Positions 23,027 through 36,741 are shown, numbered from the stretch's first letter. The stretch: DNA of 64,000 nucleotides from Watersipora subatra (GCF_963576615.1 NC_088710.1:2150001-2214000), one strand, 5' to 3'. Numbers and translations: made by a program. The notes: generated by a model not told the origin, from the sequence alone.

Positions 23027-24507
23027 CCATCTGCTTTTATAATAATTATGTTAACTTTGTCAAATAATAGCTAGCATTTATTACAGCATATACCAGCCAT
23101 GATAATAATTATATTCATTGATAAAATCGTTGGCAAATTTTCTACAAACAGCATTTGTGCTATGAATCTATAACTTCATATTTGATGCAATACAAAGCGC
23201 TTTCTTTTTTAAGTTGCATTCAATCTGAGATAAATGGCTGCAAGATGAGTTGTTATTAGGATTGATTAGAATTTTAAAGTTGTGGTATGTGCAACTGTAG
23301 GTGTGTATCAGCATATACTATTTAAGCTTGTGCCATTTTCACTATAACACATCGAGCTAGAATCAGTTGTGTATATTAAAACACTAAGTAGCTATGTAAG
23401 AGGGTCTTCATGTTTGGTTCAAGCTAGTTTTGCAGTCAGTTCCATTTGGGGAATTGTGAATATAAACGTGGAACGCAGACAAAGCATACTAGAATGTTCT
23501 TCGTAATAATTTTAGATCTGACTATTTTATGCTGTTCTGTATATTTGTCTGGCTGTGTTCATGTATTCACCACAGTGTACATGCCAATGGTTGTTGGCAA
23601 AGCATTCATCAGCAGCGCAATGTCCGTTCATTTTGAACTTCAAATAGTACCCTTTTAGATGCACATCCCATTTCTTCAACGCCAAGTCTTAACACAGTTA
23701 TTCGTTTGTCAACCTTTCAAGGTACTCAATTTATGCGCTTTAAAAAAATCAAATTTCTTCCAAAAGAACATAGTGGCGCATTGAGAGAGTAGGATAGTGA
23801 CACAATAAACAAAGTATGTTTTAGCAATATTATAGTGTCCTGGTCAAATTTGCTTGTTCACTTAGTTTCCAATCTCTAATTTTGAAACTATTCTTGGTGC
23901 CAAGGTGCATAATTCCTCCTACACAGCATCAAGTAGTCTACATCATTTGACGTGAAGAGCTAGTATATGAAGGTAAGCTCTAAAAATAGTTGCGATGATT
24001 CATTCTGAGCAACTTGAGTTCAGCAGTCATCGCAAAATTATGAATAAGCAAAATCAACAGGCCTCAAGTATATATAGCTATTAATCGCTATATATAAAAT
24101 ATTGCCTAATTTCATCTACCTAATTATCTTTTGTGACATATGTTGCAATCTATAGAATAAAACTCTGTTTATTACTTAACCACATAAATGGACTTTCCAT
24201 AATGGAAAGCTGCGTGTAATTGTTCATCATTTCAAAAGACTGATACATAGGCTATTAAGAAGGCTTTAGCATTTAACTGATTAGAAATTACCTTTGCCTA
24301 GACCATACAAGTGAGTCAATTGCGGTTTGTCATTTTTGTATGCTATGTATCAAGCTGATTAAACATTCTTACGCTATTTGATTACGTGACAAACTGACAA
24401 TATCGAACAATTTTCAATGGGGCTTTTAAAAGCAATGCTCTGTTGCGTTTAACAAAGCTTATTCAAGTGTTGCAAAAAGCAGACGTCAATCGTAATAAAG
24501 CGGTGCT
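23027..24507. other. intergenic stretch with a possible untranslated first exon at its end
   Basis: No coding feature is supported. At 24508 a strong donor (GTGCT|GTAAGT) could end a 5' untranslated exon joined to the acceptor at 24717 before the next gene. Confidence 0.4.
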
Positions 24508-24729
24508 GTAAGTAGAGCTTCGTTCTCTGCTAAGATTTGAGGGCTTACTAATTCTTGCAGGTGGGTTGGCAAGTTATCATTTGTTTTGAACCTCTTTATA
24601 TATTATGAAGTTGGCAAACTTTTTCGTAATGTATTGATACAATCCTTTTAAAAGATGGATACCATTCATTCTTATATTTAGATAAGCATTATTATAATGG
24701 TTTTTTGTAATCCGTAGATGGTTTAAAAG

Positions 24730-25392
24730 ATGGCTTTTCAAGCATCTATCATTTCATGTTCTTCTAAAGAAATGGATTCGGATATGTGGAACCTGTACTC
24801 TGGTAATCATCCGGATCTCAATGATAGCTTCATGGATCCTCCTCACAAAATTATGGTGCATCCAGCCAAGAATTCTTTGTGTACCTCTAGTAAAAGCACT
24901 GATTGTTTTGATGTGTACTACGGAACTCAATCTATACACCAAAATCCATATACGACCTCCGCAGTCATGTCAGTAGAGAGCCAGTGCGCATTAACTGTAG
25001 AAGATGTTGATTATGATGCTGTAAATAATAATAGACGTCATGAACAAGATTCATCTAAACGGTTATCTCAGCACTCAAGGCAGACAGGACATATGCCCAA
25101 GCCGCAACTGGAGGTTCCCCAACTAAAACTTTCTGATTTAAAAAGGAACAAGTCTGACAGTGACATATCAACACTTGATGATGGTGAGTCTAGACGAACA
25201 GTGCGAGCAAGAGTTCTCTCTGATAGTTCCGTGGATGTTGCTGCTCACTGTCTTTGCAAATGCACATGTGGTTATAACCGTGATAGCCCTAAGATTTTGA
25301 ATTTGCACGAAGGACAACAAAAAGCAAGTTCCAAAGGCAAACACAGGTCAAAAAGATTTAAAAGCTTTCTATATGGAATACTCTCTGGCTAA
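24730..25392 (+). CDS. unrecognised 220-residue protein
   Basis: An uninterrupted frame begins at ATG 24730, a few bases after an acceptor-like TTGTAATCCGTAG (24717), with an in-frame TAA between, so the start is well fixed. The product is hydrophilic and Ser-rich, with an acidic patch (LTVEDVDYDAV), a repeated-looking KLSDLKRNKSDSDIS segment, a small Cys cluster (HCLCKCTCGY) and a basic C-terminal tail (KGKHRSKRFKSFLYGILSG). No domain is recognised; it looks mostly disordered. A strong donor-like GATG|GTGAGT near 25183 could allow an alternative spliced form. The stop codon overlaps an AATAAA (GGCTAATAAACG), so the 3' untranslated region may be extremely short. Confidence 0.6.
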   Translation: MAFQASIISCSSKEMDSDMWNLYSGNHPDLNDSFMDPPHKIMVHPAKNSLCTSSKSTDCFDVYYGTQSIHQNPYTTSAVMSVESQCALTVEDVDYDAVNNNRRHEQDSSKRLSQHSRQTGHMPKPQLEVPQLKLSDLKRNKSDSDISTLDDGESRRTVRARVLSDSSVDVAAHCLCKCTCGYNRDSPKILNLHEGQQKASSKGKHRSKRFKSFLYGILSG

Positions 25393-25716
25393 TAAACGTT
25401 TTCTTATATAAATTTGCTTTTTGCAGTGTATACATTATTTGCAATATCATATACCATTTTGTAAATATGTTCTCCGGTAGCATAGGTGCTATTTCATTTG
25501 CGTTTGTGCCTTGCTAAACATTTACTTTTATAAAGCCCTTTTCTTTACCAGTTTAAATGTTTTTTTTTAATGTGAATTACTGACACAGAGCTGGAGCTGC
25601 TGAAACCTTATTTCTGTTTCATAATGACTACATTACAATTTGCCCAATTAAATTAGTTCGATCAATTTAAAGTCCTATTTTCTTTCCATTATGTTTCCAT
25701 TTTGAAATGTGAGCAG

Positions 25717-25768
25717 CCTGAGCTAAAAAATCAAAGAAATGCATTCAACGATGAGCTTGGAAAATCAG
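25717..25768 (+). CDS. orphan candidate exon
   Basis: GAGCAG acceptor, 17 codons (PELKNQRNAFNDELGKS) plus one base, then the donor GTACTA. Only this frame is open. A 17-base stretch (25891-25910, after CACACAG and before GTAAAT) would link it in phase to the exon at 26129, but this is speculative. Confidence 0.3.
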
Positions 25769-26128
25769 GTACTACTTCCCAGTAATCTTCAAGTTCTGAA
25801 TCACTTTCAAATCTACATCATATAGATAAGATATAGAAGCCAACACGGCGGTTGAATAATGCATCATTCTTATAGAAAATTTCTCACACAGATGTACCCT
25901 ACAGTGTGGTAAATTCTTAGGTTTTAAATAATAAAACTAATGAGATTTAATTATTTTGTGCTTCACTTCATAACTAAAGATAAACAAGGATCTCCTAACA
26001 AGGGACCTTGTTTGAAAATGTAAAGTACACATGGCACAAATGTTTTAAAGCAGTGTTGAGGCTACACTTTCAAGAAGTTTTCTTCTCAATGCTCATACAA
26101 CAAGGGTGCACAACATTTTCCTCTTCAG

Positions 26129-26185
26129 TTGGATATAGTGCGTAAGGTGTTTGAACAAAGGTCCTATAATATCCGATATGAGGAC
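26129..26185 (+). CDS. orphan candidate exon
   Basis: A pyrimidine-rich acceptor (TTTTCCTCTTCAG) precedes 19 codons, LDIVRKVFEQRSYNIRYED, followed by the donor GTATGT. The peptide is helix-like and plausible, but the rest of its gene was not found. Confidence 0.38.
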
Positions 26186-29100
26186 GTATGTGAACTTGTT
26201 CCTGCTATCATTTTATATGTATCAAGTTGTTTACACGAACATCTAATTTTCTGAATGAATAGTTAAGCGTTTTAAAACCTGCATTAAAATTCTGCATTCC
26301 CGGTACACAAAGATCTCTTCAAGTGATCTACATGCTTTCCCTGATTACAAAAATTCTACTTATGTGATAAAAAGAGGTATCACTGCATTAGTTCAAATTG
26401 AAAGTTTTTTTATTGAAGTTAAACAAAATGAACTTTAATAGTATCAATGATGAGCAAAGTACATCATAAACAAAATCAGATATTGCTAGTCAATTTTTGT
26501 TAATTAAGTCATGTCTGCATATATATATGACTATTTCTGAAAAAGCTTTTGAGCAGATCTATTAAAAATTGAAACAATAGCGATTGGGTTTGTCAGCTCA
26601 AGACTAGCCATTTTTTAACCAGTAACTGCAGCACTAGATTTTTCTGTTATTAGCTCACACAGGCATGATCAAGTTGAAAGAATCAGGACATCATAATTTG
26701 TAATAACTTTGCTTTGTATATTTATCGATATATCGCTTTAACAAAAAGAAATTTTGTCTCTCGAGTGGGAATCGGTGTACAGCCTTAGTAAAGCCCTAGT
26801 CATTGATGTGCTGCACGAATACAAGTTTATGACTGTTAAAAGACCATGCGAATTGAATATGTTCCATACAATCTGTGAATAGGCTGACAAAATGCATACA
26901 AACTTATATGAATGCCAGAATCGTTGTCCACATTTTTGAAAGCAAGTCAATTGCTTAGATATTGTTTACCATTGATGGTTTACTTTTGTGCACAAAACGA
27001 GACTGCCATAATGAAACCTGAGTTGTACACACACACATTCACAGTAAGTGCTAAAAAAATTGAAACTAAAAAAATATTGCCCTCTTGACTTCATGAGTTT
27101 TATTCTTTCAGTGTGCTGTTGTTTTTTATTGTGCGAGTTAGGCATTTCTTTTTTAATGAAACAATTGAGGTAGGTTTGTTAGTCGTCCCGTACAGTCCCT
27201 TTATCATTCATATAAAAGTTAAAATCATTCAGTCTTTGCCATCCCAGCTTGCTATTTAATTAGCCTAACATTGCCTAGTCTTCAATCCACCGTTGGCTAT
27301 CGACCTAACAGTTACAACCAAATCTTAGGGCTAGCGAAAATAGTCATGCAACAAAACACCTGTTAGAAATAAACAATCTTTTTAAGACTTTCAACTAACC
27401 AGAGCCTATAGGCTCCATAACTAACAAAATCATTATAGGGATGACTCTGCGTGACTGCACTTGTCATTTCATTATGCAGTTTTTGAAGCAGTGCTATTTC
27501 AAGACAGTGGACTAAACTTAATGAAGTTACATGTAGTTTATTAAAGTTGCAGACTATTAATAAAATTATCAAACAGGTCTGTTGTAATAAAAATTCATCG
27601 TAGAAGTAGACCTTACATCAGGTACTGATTTATTTATAGTCTGTCGCAGTCTGTCCTGAATACTTGCATACTAACTTATTTTGTAAATCTTATGTCCTCT
27701 TACCCTGACTGATCTCTAAAACTGTCAGAAGCTTTTCATATCTATCAACAGTCTAATGTACAAACAGATTAAAACAAATTAAAAAAATCCTTGTTTTAAA
27801 TTTGATAATCTGTTTGTGTAAGCTGATTGTTTGCCATACATTGGACTATGCTAAGCTGAAGATCAAACCTTGATACTTGCCAGAGCTTAATTAAGCTTGC
27901 GTCATGCGCCATCGTATGTTTGCGTAGTAAATATTTCAAATATCTCTATTACCCCCATCAATTGCTTTAGAATTTATGTACAACGGAGGGTCAAGAAAAC
28001 GCATTTCATTCAGTAATCATACAAAGCTCCTCATTCTTCCATGGTCTCATACATGTAGTTCCTTTTATTCATTATACATGCTCTATTATTTATTCATGCA
28101 TTCAGCAAAAGGCCGCAGTATGTACAATTAGTTTAGTTTTTTAAATAAGCAAGGTATATATAGACGTACAGTTTATTGAAATCATATAGCATATAGCTAG
28201 TCAAAATTGCATATTTTAATCACAGATGTATGTATTCATCAACACTATTGAGCATTTGTTACAGCATGTAGTTCTTAAACCAATCTCATCTTGGCATATT
28301 GTCAAGTTTTTGCCAAAACTAATAGCTCAGTTTTGATCTAGCCATCGATAGCTTCTCCAAGCTTTGACTCCATTCTTCAAGTCCTCATTTTGCCCTCGAC
28401 AAGCAGACTATTTTATACGGTATGAATTTTTGGTGGATTAAAACTTTTTAAATTTAGTCATATAAACTTAAAATAATAGAGTATAATAACAGATTTTGCG
28501 CACAAAAGTATTATTACTGTGCATAGATTTTAGTAATTGCTCTATCGACTCCTACATGTTAGGTATGTCATGGAGAACAAGTTAAAACTACTGCCTCAAA
28601 CAGCTAGCTACCATAAAGATTAGGAGCCGATTGTTGTAAGAATAGAGGAATATTCTGATAGTGGTTTTTCATTCATGACTTTCACCTATGCCTGTAGGTC
28701 AGCATTCGTTCAACTCACAGAGTTCTTCAGTTCCCCACTAATATGTAACGCAGATACATGTAATAAGAGTTTCCATTGATGCAAGAGCTGTAGATACATA
28801 CAGGCAGTAGGTTTGACAAACAATTCAATTAATTATATTAACATGTCACAAGAAGTGAATGTCACAATTTTTGTTAGTTCAACTTTTAAGTTGCTAATGG
28901 ACACTCAGCCCTTGTCATTTCAGTTGCACATTATTATCACGAGCATCGTCCAGCTTTTGGTAAGAAGTTCCTTGTCGTTGTATTTTGTAATCATAACTTG
29001 GGTTCAACTGTCTTTTGGATTTTATATATCTACCTCATCTTTTACCCCATTGACACAAATAAATAATACAGTAACTCTCATATGTTATGCATAATAGATT

Positions 29101-29790
29101 CATTTTCGGAAGGCAACTAATGTAATTATTTTAGTTTTCAATACTTTTTTGCTGTCAAAGAAACTTGTTGACATTTAAAGGAAACCCTCAATTAATAGCG
29201 AAATAAAAAATCCCCAAAAATTGATTTATCACTGTTTTTTATAAAAATTAATATAAAGTGCCGTAAATAAATAAGTTTATTACGGCTGTTTATAAAAATT
29301 GATTTTTACAAAATGCAAAGTACTAGCATCACTGACAAAAAAAAAATTAAATACATTGAACTCGTTACATGACACCACACGGTGTGCTGAACTTTGAATA
29401 GTATTTGTTATTGTCAATCCTTTGGTACTCAAGCTAGCTCCTACCTACTACAACTTTTAAAGCTGCTCCGCAAGCTTTGTGGTAGCAGCAACCATTTTAT
29501 AGAACATGGCTAATAAAAGGGATCACAGTCTATTGCAAGCTAACTTGTGGTTGGTAGCAGGAGGCAATCTCGGGCGCTTTTATGTATATTCAGTTCAGTT
29601 GTAACCCGACCTATGAGTGTTTTCACAGGATTTTAGGTCACACCTTGCAACAATACGTTGTTTTTGTTATTTGACTCGAAAGTTATTTTGCATATTCGAT
29701 AAAGATTATCTGAATATTGCGCAGAATAAGCCGACCGCTAGGACAACATTGTTAAAGACATAGAAACTATTGTTTAAAGTTATTTGAAGC
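26186..29790. other. non-coding stretch with one weak exon candidate
   Basis: A 36-bp stretch at 28921-28956 between CATTTCAG and GTAAGA encodes LHIIITSIVQLL and might be an exon. Otherwise no gene, RNA gene or clear repeat was seen. Confidence 0.35.
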
Positions 29791-29805
29791 TGTAGAAGTC
29801 TAATA

Positions 29806-29975
29806 ATGTTCATTGAGGGTGCTCAGTGCAACTTCTATCCGATCATTCATAGACATTACAGCCGAATAGTCTCAGGAAGTTGGGAGAGTTATGTTGGCAG
29901 CTGGACTGACGTCTATTCACTGCCCATCATTACTCCGGTCACAGAATTAGAGAGCAGTCCAGTTGCAGTAAACAG
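29806..29975 (+). other. possible leader exon with an open frame upstream of the membrane-protein gene
   Basis: After the acceptor-like GAAGCTGTAG, a frame opens at ATG 29806 and stays open to a strong donor (AACAG|GTAAGA). It encodes peptides such as RIVSGSWESYVGSW. Spliced to the acceptor at 30220 it continues in a different frame from the membrane segment and stops 51 codons later. It is either a 5' leader with an overlapping upstream frame, or an exon whose in-phase partner I have not found. Confidence 0.4.
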
Positions 29976-30249
29976 GTAAGAGGTAATATATTTTCTGTAA
30001 CCCTTGGTTTAGGCTTAGACAACAGCCATTATTCATTTCTATCATTTGCTTGGACGTGTCAATTCATTAAATTGGATGTTTGTCACATCAGCTAATAGTT
30101 GTATCAAACTTTTACAAGTGGTTACATTTTTATACATCAGCAAGGTACATTTTTTTGGCAGATAATATTTTATCAGTTCATCACTGCTTCTAGTTTTTCA
30201 CAATATTTATGGCATTTCAGGTATTACGGCTCTCACAGACTACACTATA

Positions 30250-33200
30250 ATGGACAACCAATTAGTGGCCATTGTGCTGTTGGTGTTTCTTGGTGTTATG
30301 CTTGCTGTTGGCATCATGGCAATGTTATGCAAAGCTTGTTCTCTTTGCTCCGGCAGCTGTCACAGAAATAGTCAGCGGGTAAGGCAGTTTTTATTGAAAT
30401 ACTAAGTGGATAAGTTAGTGGTTTCAGAAATATTACTCAGGTGAGGTAGCTGTCGCAGCAGAATAGAGCAGATAAGGCAGTCACCACAAAAATAGTTAGC
30501 AGGTAAGGTAATTGAAAAAGTCACCAGGGAAAAAATTGTCACAGAATAAGACCGCCGTTAAGGCAGCTGCCACAAAATTAACAGGTAAGGCACTTGGTAG
30601 TAGGTAATGCATAGTAAATTACCAACATAGATTCTAAGTTTATATAACAATGTGCCACGCCACATAAGCTGGTGGTCTACGTCTATGTTACATATTTGAT
30701 TTTACAGTCATGTTTTTATTACATTTCTGGAATGATATATTCATGACATATCTAAAAGAAATTGATCAGATGTTACCTGTATTATCACACAATCAATATG
30801 CTATAGGTTTTGTATACTGTATATTTTATGCTTCGCTATACTAAAACGAGACCACATCTCTGAACTTGATGGACATAACAAATATTAATTATTTGCTTTT
30901 GCCAAGGCTACACATAGCGTTTATGACCTGATCAAGTGTTGTTATGGTAGAGCACTTACCATCTTGCTAATTTTGGTTAGCTATTTATTTGACACTCTTG
31001 AATCGTAAATGCCAAGTTAGGGAGTGGTACAGTATCACGAGAGTCATAGGTTCCTAAACACGGCTACATTTCCATACACTCATGAGTAACCTATTGAGTC
31101 GGGCAGTCTCTCTATAGAGTGAAGTTCGTTCGGGCTCACTAGCGACTGACATGACAAAATTCCTCAACTCATTGTTCAGGCCAAATAAAACCAGAAAAAA
31201 TATAAAAGTCTTGTTTGTGGCTTACACACTACTACAGTTTGTAAACTACATTCTTTCTCTCATCAGAGAACTTAATTGAACAGCAGGCAAAGGCTATTGG
31301 TAGGTTAGTTAGAAGCATGGAATGTTGAGCGCTATAATAAATCTTATCCTTCTGGTGACTTTTCTTTCTATAAAAGTAGGCGACACTCAAATTCACTATT
31401 CCAGTAAATTTGTTTGCTTTGAGCGGGCAGAGTCATTGACGCTTGAGAATATTTGCAGCTAATTTGGACATCACGTATTATTGTTTACGGTCTATCTGTA
31501 ATTGTTAAAAGCGCAGATAAATTCGTGTAATCAATTTCACTAAACTGTTTACAAAAGCACAGATGTATTGTTAGGTGTGTATGTCTCCCCATACCGCTCC
31601 ATCGACAACTGGTAATGTTAGGTGTGTATGCCTCCCATACCGTTCCATCGACAACTGGTATTGTTAGGTGTGTAGGTCTCCCATACCGCTCCATCGACAA
31701 CTGGTATTGTTAGGTGTGTATGCCTCCCATACCATTCCATCGACAACTGGTATTGTTAGGTGTGTATGCCTCCCATACCGTTCCATCGACAACTGGTATT
31801 GTTAGGTGTGTATGCCTCCCATACCGTTCCATCGACAACTGGTATTGTTAGGTGTGTAGATCCCACATGCCAACCCTTCATGTATGTCATTACATCGGCG
31901 GCTGGCAGTGTGTGGAGTCCCATTGGTATCAACTATCTACCCACAGCATTCAGTTTTCCTTAACATAGTATGCTGTAATGTGACAATATCATTTTTTTAT
32001 TTGCAATAGATTATGTCACTTATTCTCTTATAGATAGTGTAAAACAAAACGGAAAAGAATGGTGCGTACGTCTGCATGAGATTCTGTTCAAACGGTTTTT
32101 ATATATAAATTTTGTATTCGTGTCAGTAGAGAGTTTCACTCTTTCACTTTGAAACCTATTCAGTGGATTTCCAACTGATTCTTAAAATAAATTAATCGCA
32201 AGACAGAATCTTTACCATAGCAAGAGCCGTGCCTGTCTGTCTGTCTGAAGCCACTGAGAGATATTGGGATAAAAGATTGCTTTACGAGCGATTTGAACTC
32301 TCTTCATTTGGCTTACTAAACAGACACTCACAATTGCACCAGTCAACTACTCATTGGTATGACAGGATAATTGTACGTATAGTTGTTCCACCTGATGATC
32401 TCTCAGGGCGCACTAGACTACCTGGGTACTAGCGAGTATAACATATCATAGCCAAAAGCTGTCTGATGTTTAGATCCAAATCCAAAAAGATCAAAATATA
32501 CAATCCAGAATTACTATTTTAGAGGTGTTATAAATACTGCACAAACAAATTTTAGAGTTATTTGTCGTTTACATACATGCAGACGTCTGCAAGTTGCAGC
32601 TGCTCATTTTAACAAGACTAGATTTATCTTATCATGGAGATTGTGGAAAAGTTTTGAAGCTAAAGTAAGTTAACAATTATTTATAAAACTTAATAAAAAC
32701 AATAATATAATAAGTACACTGTAATAAATACATTACGGCTATAATCATTTCTCCACAAATATTCTATTTGGTTAAAAAATCACAATTACTTTAACTGTTT
32801 TCTTAAAGACAAGGACGCAAACTACATATACGTATGTACATTCGTATCAGAAACAGGGATAATGGTGTGAGATATTTATTTTTGCATCTCTCTATGTAAC
32901 TTATCCTGTATATATAACTGTTTTGCTAAACAGATGTGGGCATTCAGCTTTTGTGTGTATAGTTGTCATATGAAAAGACGCAGTTCAGTGTGTCAATGTG
33001 TGTGTGTCAGTGTGTCAACTATAGCCAACCTGTTTGAATATGCCAGCTCAGTATGGCTCTTGTATGTACAGTGCTTAGGGTATAAACAAAGCACCTGTTC
33101 AAAATGATTTAATTCGAATGTGTCAGATAGAAGAGCCGTGCCACTTCACAGGAGCAAAGCACTTGTCTGTAGATGCCAGAGCTTAATTGATGCAATTTTA

Positions 33201-33927
33201 CCATAGTTGAAGCACTCACATGTGACAAAATAGTGAAGCATCAGTAAAAACGGCAAAATTTCTCAAACGAAATTTTTAAAACATTTCCTTTCTAGTTTGG
33301 TCACTTATTCAGCCTGTATAAAATATTATATATGTCAGTTGGTCTGTAATATTCAAAATTTATTTGTTTGTCACTTAAGCTCACATCGCTAGCAACATTG
33401 TTACAGAATCATTGGTCCCTGTTTCTTCTCAGTTATAGTATAGTATAAACTTGTGCCTTTCTGTAGCCAATCTATGGACATAACGCCTACGCCAAAGTAT
33501 CAGTGGCTAGTATTTTTAACCAATAGTTGTGTATTGTACTAGCACTAGTACTAGTAATCAATAGTTATGGGTAATAGTTTAACTTGATAATTCCAGAGGT
33601 ATGAATGAATTAATAGCTAGCGTGCCAAATAGCCTTAGGACCAAAGTACTTCAGCTGTAGCTCACAGTTTTACACGAGCTCATTAGTGATGCATCATCTT
33701 TTTGTGAATTTTTATGTGCCAATTCTTTCTGACAGAACGACTCATGGCCTAGAGGCAAGAAGTCTGAGGTATATATACAGAGAATAACACCAGCACCGAC
33801 ATACATTCGCTATGAACGTCAAGTGACAGTCATCGGAGAAGGGAAGCATAAAAAAGTGACCGGTGTTAAAAGAGATAGCACACCTGAGGCTCTAGGAGAG
33901 CGGCAACAACAACTACTGCTGGCCTAA
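30250..33927 (+). CDS. small single-pass membrane protein, 114 residues, three coding exons
   Basis: Coding exons 30250-30378, 32038-32061 and 33736-33927, all phase 0, stop TAA 33925-33927. The first exon begins after an acceptor at 30220; the first ATG in this frame gives MDNQ. Residues 5-26 form a clear hydrophobic helix, followed at once by a Cys cluster (CKACSLCSGSCH) that could be palmitoylated, and the basic run CKTKRKRM from the 24-bp middle exon. The C-terminal 60 residues are hydrophilic (QRITPAPTYIRYERQVTV) and end QQQLLLA. There is no cleavable signal peptide, so a signal-anchor topology is likely unless an upstream exon adds an ectodomain. The polyadenylation signal AATAAA lies at 34448. 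I do not recognise the family. Confidence 0.62.
31569..31935. repeat. 46-bp minisatellite, about 6-7 copies
   Basis: Units start TGTTAGGTGTGTATGCCTCC at 31569, 31616, 31662, 31708, 31754, 31800 and 31846. The first unit is 47 bp and the others 46 bp. The last copy decays after about 15 bases into diverged sequence. It lies in the first intron of the membrane-protein gene. Confidence 0.9.
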
Positions 33928-36741
33928 AGATTGTATTCGTGTCTTTCCTGTAATGCTATAGGGAGGCAAATTGTACTACATTTTGTGCTTATGAAATACT
34001 GTATAATGTATCCACACAATACTTTTGTGGTAGGCTTATTAAACCAAGTCATGAATGAAGCGGCAAGAATCTTATTAGCTATATTATAATTATCTCAATC
34101 TCAGGAACATAATGTAAATGATAAAGCTAACAATGAAACCATATAATTATATGACACCATTTTCGACAGCTAATGCAGAGACTGTGATGATGTAAATTGT
34201 GCTCATTCTTGCACGAGCTATTTTCGACTAAAACCTATAATACTAGTGATCTCGATGATTAAGGTGTGATTGTGCTTTGCTAACCATGTGTCTGTTTTTG
34301 TCAGGCAATAGGCTCTTCACTTTTTATAAATTCAAGATAACATGATGTTTAGTACATCTTTATGAACAAGGTTTGTACTTCTTTGATGAGCTAGTTGATC
34401 CTGAACATCTGCAATTTTATAATAAGCACTGGTGCATATGTATCGTCAATAAACATTATGCTTATACCAAGTCACTCCAATACTCAACCATTGCATAACT
34501 TTTATTTGATAACAAAGTAAACTCCACTATGTTGTTTTTAAATTAGTGATGCCACTGTCAGCCATTTGTATGACTGCAGTTACAGCATCCGGAAACTCGT
34601 TCAAAATGAATCCATAAGAAGTTTTTTAATATTTGCATGAACTGAATATATATTCTATTTAAAAGTATATACAATACAAATACAGTAGCTACAGCAAAAG
34701 CAAGCAGGATTTACTGAACTTGAGTTGTCTACTCACCCTGCTATAAGCTACGACGGAAAACAACTTCGTACCAAATACTCTAGGGGGCGTGGGAAGAAAT
34801 AACGCTGTTGCCCGCAGAAACGTCATGCAACATAAACCAATAGCAAGTTGACTGTTACGTTTGCGCGGACTTACTGAAGTTCCGCAGCATGATGATGGAA
34901 GTTTTTCTCGTGATCCGCTCGTTCAGTGCGATTGTATAATTTGTCTTAATATGTAGTAACATGTCTACATAGAAAAAAGTTACGTCTCACCATGAGTAGT
35001 TGAGACGTGCAGGTATGTAGACTAGTTTAAAATACAACGTAAGATACACACTGTGCTTATGGACTGGTACAATTTATGGACAAAACTTCTGGTCTCCTTT
35101 GACTAGAAATGAATGGAAAGGCCACTAAAAGCGATATTATGTTGCTGATATGTCCGTAAGGATGATGTAACTGTTGTAAATGAAAATTTAAGATATGGAG
35201 AAGTTGTAAAATAGTGAATTTTCGCCACTGAAAAAGCCAGTTTAGTCTCATTCTTCGCAGAATTTATGTATTGAAGGAACGCGGCCAAAAAAAAATCGTT
35301 TGCCAAGGTTAGGATATTGTAACCTCTAAATATGATGGAAATGGTTGAAATTTGCTGATTAGTTATTCGTTTACGCCCGGCTTTTTGATTTCATTTGGAA
35401 CAAAGCTTCTGTCGGATTATAGCAGATTTAAGAAGTCAAACATTTCGTCATTTACCATTCTATAATTTAATATTTCCGATGATTACTCTATACAAATATA
35501 TACTTTTCACTACTTCCTGCGAAGAAAAAGCCAAAACTGAACAATTGATTAAAAATCTAGTCATCATTCACCAACGTTATTAATGAATGTTAAAAAATTG
35601 TCTCGTTCAAAAATTATATTTCATGTATACTTCTATTGTAATACGTTTATGTTTAAATAAAGAAAATTGTATCCCAGACTTTATTATACCTATTGCTAAG
35701 GCTCTGGGATTGTTTCTTGAAAAACTTTACTGTCGTAAGCTTCGTGAAACTTGGAAATAATTCTTCAATTAATAGAAATTGGATGCCTTTCAACTTCAAA
35801 TGAAAATAAAGGATTAAAGTCTCTAAAATATTATTTCACAGCAATGAACTTTTGCAATGCCTTTGTAATAGCTAACTTATTGATTTAACTTACTTGAATC
35901 ACCTAAAGGCAGTCATAGTTACCTATGGCATTTGTTGGACAAGTGTGAATTTCAAGAAACGTTGCGTTTACGATCAAAAAAGTTAAGCGGTAGGAAAATA
36001 TCTTAGGGAATATTTGTATCAAGTTAAGTGGGATGCGCATTTCACGTCTTTTCGAACAAAAGTATTTTGGCCACTCTTGAGACAAATAGACTGTACAAAG
36101 CACACAAGTGTCCACCAACAATTTTTGACACTATAAGAAGGCTCGGCTGAACAGTTCTTTGGCAGCACTATATAATTGTTATGAAACAATTATTCACCAT
36201 TCTGTCTAACAATCCACAATATATGTTCGGTAAAATTCTTCGAATCAATAAATATCAGTAAATATAAATGACTGTTCTTAAATATCCCTAAAGATGTTTG
36301 TCTGTTGTGAGGTTTTAATGTGATTAGGACAATAACAGTATTAATGTTAGTTTTGAGCCTTCTAGTCATATCATGTGCTAGCCACATATTGCTAATACCA
36401 TAGGCTTGTCTGATTATGTAAATTATAAGGAGAAAACATATTCAAAGTTATTCATTTAGCTGCTCATAAAAAACCTATAATAAGTTGTACACTAAGTAAA
36501 TGTTTCTAGTCGCGTGCACGACTTAAGAATGAACTTCACGAGATATAAACTGACTGATGTCATATCCAACATATTAAACATTGGCAAATAATATTCATGT
36601 TTTGATCAACTGATGCTATCACCCTCTGTAAGTGAATTCAAAGTCTGAAATCAGAGTAATAATTTTGAGGAACTTCAAAAATTTGAAGAGATTACGAGAT
36701 GACACAAACCGTTTGCAGTATTTACAGCATTTTTAGCTTAT
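33928..36741. other. 3' flank and likely upstream region of USP10
   Basis: After the 3' untranslated region of the membrane-protein gene, a locally GC-richer patch at 34780-34935 has CCAAT (AAACCAATAGC) and several CG dinucleotides, and a donor-like GTGCAG|GTATGT occurs at 34992. This could be a USP10 promoter with a non-coding first exon, but no start codon in frame was found there. The rest appears empty. Confidence 0.35.

Noticed and set aside
28676..28735. Terminal exon candidate (QHSFNSQSSSVPH then stop)
   Set aside because: No upstream exon joins it in phase, and the frame is too short to judge.
31569..31860. CRISPR-like array
   Set aside because: Repeats are contiguous without unique spacers and the genome is eukaryotic; it is a minisatellite.
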